A stretch of 64,000 bases of DNA from positions 3,894,001-3,958,000 of the forward strand of contig NC_063259.1 in NCBI RefSeq assembly GCF_019578655.1, in the 5' to 3' direction. Every line of letters starts with the position of its first letter. Position 1 is the first letter of the stretch. The notes beneath the pieces are model-generated. The model worked only from the letters and a program-made list of their open reading frames with translations. It made no database searches and was not told the DNA's origin. The translations under genes and the position numbers were made by a program. Shown piece after piece: positions 57,993 to 64,000 of the stretch. This DNA comes from Ricinus communis (taxonomy: Eukaryota; Streptophyta; Magnoliopsida; Malpighiales; Euphorbiaceae).

Positions 57993-58224
57993 TTATTTTA
58001 AACAAACACAAATAAAAACCACAATAATAATGAAATATAATCTAAAGGTATCACTAGGATCGCTTTCTATACTATTGTCAGATTTTGGGGGTTCCTCCGA
58101 AGTATGGTCTCCATAAAGGTATCTCTTTTGATACGCTCTTTCAAGATGTTCATTCTCCACTATTTTATCCAACGAGTAAACATACCTGTTGGGTGTAGGA
58201 TATGTCTTTGGTAAGCTAAGATAG
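57993..58224 (-). pseudogene. Unrecognised coding fragment with C-terminal hydrophobic segment
   Basis: Minus strand, open from beyond the LTR border at 58224. It reads LPKTYPTPNRYVYSLDKIVE, then ERAYQKRYLYGD, an acidic SIESDPSD stretch, and ends FRLYFIIIVVFICVCLK, a predicted membrane segment. The codons before about 58224 belong to the neighbouring LTR. It could be the end of an envelope-like Athila ORF; not established. Confidence 0.35.
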
Positions 58225-59760
58225 TGTGGGCGGTGGTTTCGGGTGCGCACCCAATTTTCTTTAGCAACTACATCATTGTAAAGCTTTTTAACCTAATTAG
58301 AAACATGCTAACTAGTCATTGAGACTGGCGCAGAGATAGGAGTCGCCACCTGAGTAATCACCAGGACACTTTTACTAATGAGTGGCATTTTTCAGATTCT
58401 AAAAGGAAGTTTACACCACAGAGTCCAAAGATGGATCCAGAAGCCAACTTCCTTATTTGTATATATTAGTTTTTAGTTTTATTATTTAAAAACTTATTCC
58501 CTATAAATACAAATAATTTATACACAGGCATACCAAAACAACACACATAATACACCTAATGCTAGCCCATACCAAAACAACACACATAATACACCTAATG
58601 CTAGCCCATTTTAATTATACCCAGCCCATATTAAAATAGTTAGCTTAATATCTAAATCAGTTATGTACAAGGTCCACCTAATTTAGCCCAATTACCAATT
58701 ATGCTCTTGACTTCCAGCCTTTAAGCCTAATGTACTACTTGTTATAAGAAAGCCCATTCATTATGATCTTAACCTTAACTAAGTTCAAACCCAACTAATC
58801 ATGCCGAAGCTTGTTAAGTCTATATAGATCTTAGGGTTTTAGGCTCAATTAAAGTTGGTTAGCCTATTAGACTACCAAATTCATGTTGGATCAATTTTAA
58901 CCCTAAGTCTTTGTGGCTTTAATTAACCAATAACACAATCATATATTTAATTAACATACAATAAATAAAAATAAACTAAATAAAGCAGAAAGTAAAACCT
59001 AATTATTATAACTCGCCTACAACTATGATGGTGAAAAAGAAAAAGACCTAAAAACTATACAAAGGCTAAAAGTACATCAAAAAGCACCAAAAAATACAAA
59101 ATTTGGTGTCTGGCTTGAACAACCGATCCGCTCTATGTGAAGAGTCGATCGGCTCTAGGGTTTTCAATCTGATTTTCATCATTCATCAATGCAATTTCGC
59201 ATCTCCAGAGCCAAATTTCACATGCACAAACATTAAAATCAATTAAAATGACAAAAAATAGGATAAAAAACATCAAAATGCTAGTGACAAAAGTCAATCG
59301 AACAATCAAACTCTAAATTGATAAAAGAAACCCTAAGTGCAGTAGACTAACAGATGGCAAATCAAAATATATTTAATAGGTTTAGTCACCTAATTATAAT
59401 GGCAAAATAAATCTAAGATATTTATCCTATAACATATTTCTAATTAAATTTAAAATCCTAATTGGCAAAGAATGAGATTTCAAAATCCTAAGTTTTTATT
59501 ATCAGATTCAAAGTCCTATTAACATGCATATTTATAAAAAAAATAATCTAACCATACTGATCATAAATTAAAACCCTAATCATGTTTCTAAAAGTAGATA
59601 ATAAAAGAAAACAAAGAAAAGGAATGAAGAACCAATTATGATGATAGTAGGTGAATAATAGAAGGAACTCTCAAGTTGTCACCGTGAATGTTAGATCTAT
59701 GAGTCTCAGGCGATGAGGATGTAGTTGAACTGAAAAATAGATTTAGTGGTGGAAAATGAT
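58225..59760 (-). repeat. 3' LTR of the Tat/Ogre-like element (start not resolved)
   Basis: From 58225 to about 59760 the minus strand follows the R-U5 part of the solo LTR 8046-10156 in the same order: 'gatgtaggggaactctca', 'gttgat-ttttattaggttttgaat', 'gatcggctct', 'cattagtaaaagtgtcctggtga', 'gtgcgcaccc'. A direct repeat CCATACCAAAACAACACACATAATACACCTAATGCTAG-type of about 43 bp lies at 58524-58609. U3 homology to the solo LTR is lost above about 59760. Confidence 0.65.
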
Positions 59761-59810
59761 TTTTTTGGTTAAAAATGATTCTGTTGGTTAAAAAAAATTT
59801 CAAAAATGTG

Positions 59811-60190
59811 GGGCCATGCCCGCTTGAGTTGAGGACTTCACTCTACTAAGGAATTGCCAATTCAATATGGGTCCACACTTGCTTAGGTTAAGAACTTTGC
59901 TTGCTAGGATTGAGGACTTCGCCTGCTTTTTGGGAAACTATGCTTGTTGGAATTGGGATCCACGCCCATGGAATAGGGAGCTACGCCCGATGATATGGGA
60001 ACCACGCCCGTTGATTTGGGAACCACGTCCACTAATTTTGGGAACCACGCCCGTCTGATTTGGGAGCCACGCCTGTCTAATTTGGGAGCCACGCCTGATG
60101 GTTTGAGAACCACGCCCATCTGATTTAGGAGTCATGCTCGATGATTAGGGAACCACACCCGTTGATTTGGAACCACGCCTAATGATTTGC
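59811..60190. repeat. Minisatellite, 20-23 bp units with CCACGCCCG core
   Basis: At least eleven units of the form GGGAACCACGCCCGTTGATTT or GGGAGCCACGCCTGTCTAATTT between 59945 and 60190, with looser GGGGCCATGCCCGCTTGAG units to the left. Chance open frames on both strands (62-71 codons with WEPRPLI- or GRGSQI-type repeats) come from the unit length and are not genes. Confidence 0.85.
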
Positions 60191-62137
60191 ACTTGTAGAG
60201 ACTTCCTTCAGGCTTCTTGATTATTTTTTGCTTTGGGATTCAATTATGTTATAATATCCACTTCGGGTTGTGATTTGATATGTACTTTATTCTCTTAGAT
60301 AACTTCCACTTTAGGATGTGTGTCAATTCTTTAGAACTTAAACTGATTCTCTACTTTCGAAAAATAGGCCAGTGAGCTTTCGCTTCAGAAAATAAACTGA
60401 ATGTAGATAAACACTTGTTGCATCGAGATCCTTATTCATTGAAATTTTCTTCATTTTCCTATTATAGGTTAGTGGTACATATACAAGTGTACACAAATTA
60501 CATTAAGCAAAAAGTAATGAGGGTGCATGATATGCATGTTATGGATGACATGTAATGTATTTTTAAAAATCATCATTCAGTTTGGACTGAGGCATTCTGG
60601 TGCCCATCAATATCAACACTTTAAGAGTTCAATCGCCTACTCTTCGGCGCATGGCATGTAGCCTACTAGTCAATGTTGTAATTGATTCATATCAAAGATC
60701 TGAAAGTCACGGTAACAATAGGAAGTGCAGATCTAGAGATAACTCAAGCATACAAAGACTGAGTAATTTCTCTAGGGGGCTGTACTGATATTTGGCTTTG
60801 CCACAATCTTATGCAAATAACAAACAAATCTCTTTTCTTTTTTCTTACTTTTACGCTTTAACTTTTGCCTAAGCCATCTTTTTAGGTTTCAACTTAGCAG
60901 GATAATGCCTTAATTTTTGCCTAAGCTGCCCTTTCAGATTTTCAACTTAGCAGACTCTATTTCTGCCTAAGCCGCCCTTTCGAATTTTCAACTTAGCATT
61001 TTCTTTTCTTTATATTTGTCTCTATTCTCTTTTTCTTTTCTTATTTTCTCTTTTTGCAGTTTTGGTTACTCGAGTACTTGCAGTCTCTTTTGTCAAGCTT
61101 GTAGATGATTCCATTGATTTTTAGGACTTCCCTTGAGACAAGAATTCTTTAAATATATGCTGAAAGGCTTTAACTCTACCGATTTGTTATGCATGATGTC
61201 AAGATTGATGGAGAATTGAGTGCTACCAATTCTTGGGTTTTTTCTACGGGAGTGTTAAAGAAATTGATCTTGCTTTTATTTAGATCTCATAGATTTCGGT
61301 TTTTGTTCTATTTTATCATTTTGGCAGTGCACAAGTAATGAAAGTTGATGTGTAACTTTGACAAAAATTCTGATCAAATTTTGTTCATTTAATCTGGACA
61401 CAAATAGGTACATTTTCTATTTCATATAATGCTACTCTTGTCATCAACTAGTCCTTTCGGATTTTTTAGTCAACTATTTTTTCCTCATTTTTTCCTTAAC
61501 TTTTGCTTGACTAGCCTATATAGCTCTTCTAGTCAACAGGATCTTGTCTTTCCTTTTCTTTTTAAAAGATAGTATCTTAAATAATACAAAATGACTTGTG
61601 AACTTATTACCCTCGAGATTTGAACTTCTTTTAGCATCTTCGAGCATAATAATTTTATTATCTCTTTTTCTTTTTTTGATATGGAAGTCTTTATCTCGAT
61701 TTAGATTTCTTTTTGGAGTCAAATGCAATAGGTCTTGCACTTTTCAGAGCACTAATCTTTAATCACTTTTATCTTTGGTGGTCCTTGTTGTTCTCAAAGT
61801 TATAATGTGATAAGGGATAAACTCGACCTTCTTTCCTTGCCCCCAGTCTAGTGAATAATTATATTACCTTGAGTTCAATCGTGCTTATCAAATACTACCT
61901 CTTTTTTTTCTCTCTTATACCCTCACTTTTTCCTCTCTTCAAGAGTTATATTATGTGTAGTAAAAATATAGCTAGGAGTCATTTGTGCCTAGATTAAATA
62001 AATCAGTTCGAATAGAAATAATATTAAATATACTCATATAATAATCATTTTCATGCAAAATACCATCAGGATAAACATTACAATAAGCAAAATCAGAGTT
62101 ATATCACTAATCCTAAAAGCATAATCATGTTGTTGTA
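60190..62137. other. Non-coding internal part of the Tat/Ogre-like element
   Basis: Contains three units with periods of 52 and 46 bp at 60865-61000 ('gcctaagc-gccctttc-gattttcaacttagca'), a GCATGATATGCATGTTATGG patch at 60525-60555, and short tandem-like 'gatgcatg' phrases that resemble those in the leader at 63249-63293. No coding region was recognised. Confidence 0.5.
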
Positions 62138-63203
62138 TTAAAACAAATCAACTGCTAAATCTTGTGAAGCTTCATTATCTTCAGATGGTTGGTCTTTAAT
62201 ATCTCTGGCTTGATAGTTTCCCAAGTCCCATCCTGCTTTAGCATTTTCAATTTCTTCTACTTGTAAGCCATCATCGTACAAGCCCGCAAAGGTCTTAGGA
62301 TTCATCATTTGAAGCTTTTCCACCTAAAATGGGAGAATATTTCAAACTACCATTCGAACTTGATCTTTCTCAGAAGGCTTGTTCTTCATTAAAATTGCTT
62401 TGTTTCTCCATCTAATCAAGAAGATAGAAAAAGACTCATTGGACTTTTGCTTTGTCGATTCTAAATCTCTTATAGAGACTTCTAAGTGAGCATGTAGTCA
62501 TATTGCTATACAAAAGCATTACAAAGCCTTTTTCAATCAGACTTGATGGCCCTTTCCAACCCATGGTACCAGTTCACAACTAGCCCTTCTAATTTCAGTA
62601 TAAACAGCTTGATGATTTAGGTCTTAGCCAAATAAGTAGTACTCAAGATAGTAGAATATTTCTTCAGGTGCACCTATGGATCCCTAGTTCCATTGGACTT
62701 ATGCATTTCAAGCATACAAAATTTGGGAGGCAACTTTCCTTCTCCAATCAGCATCAGTTCATCGAAATCAAATGTTAAATCTAAACCTTGATCTTTCACC
62801 ATATCTTGCATCTTATTAAGCCTTTTAGTCAAACTCTGCAAAATCTCGGACTCTAAAACAGTTTTTACAGTAAGAGCAGACTCTTTCTTAGCTTGTTCTA
62901 GTATGTAGTCATCTAGATTCCGGAGGTGCTCACCATGTGCTTCCACATCGTGAGTAGCAGCAGCAGTAGTTGTAGGGGCAGTAGCAGTCTTTTAGATAGT
63001 CCGTTTCCAACAATCTCAGTCAAAGCTTGTTGGAGTTCCTCTTGGATCATAATCCTTAGGTCAACCATGGTTGTAGTCTTGATAGCATCAATATCTTGCT
63101 TGTGGGCTATCTTTTTTTTCAATTTCTGAATGCTACTTTTTAGGCTCTTATCTTGATTGTAAGTGAAATGGGCCCTCTTAATATCCATTATTGTCTTATG
63201 CAA
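62138..63203 (-). pseudogene. Gypsy gag remnant, Tat/Ogre-like
   Basis: Minus strand. The N-terminal part (63203-62913) is a lysine-rich helix (SSIQKLKKKIAHKQDIDAI), a low-complexity leucine run at 62990-62935 is a frameshift, then 62946-62674 (LRNLDDYILEQAKKESA, then LPPKFCMLEMHKSNGTRDP), which is the start of the retrotransposon gag core. After stops, the end of the core is near 62323-62138 (MNPKTFAGLYDDGLQVEEIE). The 'LPPKF-M-EM-K-NGTRDP' wording is typical of gag in this lineage. At least four disruptions. Confidence 0.75.
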
Positions 63204-63922
63204 ACTAAGGATGATAATCTAAAATGGCTTCAGAACAAGGGGTTAGTATGATGCATGAAATGCATGGTATGTATGATGCACGTGAGATGCACAAGGACAA
63301 AAGAAAAAGTTAGCACACACAATAGTATACAATTCATCCTTCCAATCTTATTTCTCCCACACACGGTTCATGACGAGTATTTCTTCTCTAGAATTTTTAG
63401 TTTGGGCTTTCTATCAATATGGGATAGTAGGCCCGACGAGCATGCCATAAGCTCTAAAAGTGGATCAAAATAAACAAGGTGATGTTTAAAAGCCTGCATA
63501 TTTTGGGTCTAGAGCCTAGTCCCATATTAGGCCAAGACCTCTTCAATACTTGGGCTTGAAACATTTATAAGGAAAAATATCTCATATAGCAAGCAACAAG
63601 GTACCTTGGGGAGATTATTACGGTCATTACTATGAGTTGAGTCTTGGGTAGGGATAAAAGTCTCCCACAAGCAAAAAGTATTCTTCTTTGGCTCGTCTCC
63701 CCACTCAAGGATCTATGCAACGAAGGAAATACAATTATTACTTATAAGTGATGGTAGTTAGTGTCGCAATTCTAGGATTCGAGTATAACAAAAAAACTGC
63801 TAGTCGATGCCATCGGGGTTATAGGGACTATTGTGTATAATGTGTGAAAGTATAGTGATGTAAGAATAACATGTTAAATAGTAAAATTAAAGACAAATAT
63901 ACATTGGAATCAACTTCTCTTA
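63204..63922 (-). mobile_element. 5' leader of the Tat/Ogre-like element
   Basis: About 720 bp between primer site and gag without coding sequence. Contains GATGCATGAAATGCATGGTATG-type overlapping repeats at 63249-63293. Confidence 0.5.
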
Positions 63923-63940
63923 TCCCTAGCGGTGTCGCCA
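63923..63940 (-). other. Primer-site-like sequence
   Basis: On the minus strand TGGCGACACCGCTAGGGA follows the LTR end by one base. Its position fits a primer binding site. I cannot name the tRNA with certainty; tRNA-Arg is known for Ogre elements. Confidence 0.5.
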
Positions 63941-63941
63941 T

Positions 63942-64000
63942 TGTGGGGCGCACACCCAAGTGTCTTTAGCGACTATGACACTATAAGGCTTTTCACCCTA
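63942..64000 (-). repeat. 5' LTR of the Tat/Ogre-like element, cut by the window end
   Basis: The minus strand reads TAGGGTGAAAAGCCTTATAG ... ACACTTGGGTGTGCGCCCCA, then CA at the border. It matches 10090-10156 and 58225-58300. Confidence 0.75.

Larger units (their letters stand above)
58225..64000 (-). mobile_element. Tat/Ogre-like gypsy element, partial, minus strand
   Basis: 3' LTR end at 58225 (minus: ...GAAACCACCGCCCACA), 5' LTR end at 63942 (minus: ...GTGCGCCCCACA), internal region with gag remnant (63203-62138). Pol is absent, so the internal part is deleted. The two LTR ends share CCTAATTAG-type and GGTGCGCACCC text, and both match solo LTR 8046-10156. The 5' LTR continues outside the window. 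Confidence 0.75.

Noticed and set aside
59867..60135. Repeat proteins with WEPRPLI- or GRGSQI-type units
   Set aside because: Readings of a 20-23-bp minisatellite in several frames on both strands.

Overview
This window is nuclear DNA from a flowering plant, almost certainly a eudicot. It is AT-rich and gene-poor, filled with nested LTR retrotransposons, and carries a rearranged endogenous pararetrovirus. One clear cellular gene is present: a seven-exon EXO84B-type exocyst subunit on the + strand (29915-39478). I cannot fix the species from sequence alone; a Malpighiales genome such as a Euphorbiaceae member would fit, but that is a guess. I saw no tRNA, rRNA or CRISPR features.

Layout. 1-2402: decayed 3' half of a Ty3/gypsy chromovirus (RNase H end, integrase, chromodomain), then an LTR fragment rich in heat-shock-element-like sites, then an LTR fragment of the same family type in the opposite orientation. 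2403-6230: AT-rich DNA without genes. 6236-7509 and 8046-10156: two solo LTRs, each with a 5-bp target-site duplication (TSD). 10157-11395: the 3' end of another gypsy-type LTR. 11400-12312 plus 16803 onward: a Ty1/copia remnant split by a large solo LTR (12313-16802), which itself holds a truncated Athila-like insertion (LTR 14903-16361).

17256-28145: two copies of an endogenous caulimovirid, fused head to head as an inverted repeat. The right copy (+) keeps a coat-protein-like region, zinc knuckle, protease, reverse transcriptase, RNase H and a downstream second ORF, all broken by stops and frameshifts. The left copy (-) lost protease, reverse transcriptase and RNase H in one 2055-bp deletion, and later received a solo LTR (17713-19182, perfect TSD). 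The promoters of the two copies point away from each other.

29915-39478: the EXO84B gene, intact at the level of reading frame and splice sites. All seven exons join in phase to about 761 codons. Its long introns hold a Mutator-like miniature element and a short tandem duplication, but no LTR element.

41780-48776: a complete but non-autonomous copia (SIRE-like) element with 1.9-kb LTRs, perfect TSD, gag and protease remnants, and no integrase or reverse transcriptase. 48782-53420: AT-rich DNA containing a tandem duplication of about 585 bp, split by an Athila-like LTR (51094-52347). 53425-54886: 5' LTR, primer site and gag of a minus-strand gypsy element. 55182-58224: 3' LTR and ATHILA-type coding remnants, minus strand. 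58225-64000: a Tat/Ogre-like element on the minus strand with gag remnant, minisatellite and the edge of its 5' LTR.

The genes do not form a pathway. The biology here is a housekeeping secretion gene surrounded by successive insertions. The most interesting signals are the inverted viral pair with its uncharacterised second ORF, the heat-shock-element cluster in the chromovirus LTR, and the appearance in four LTR families of repeated GC-rich modules with a CACG-type core.
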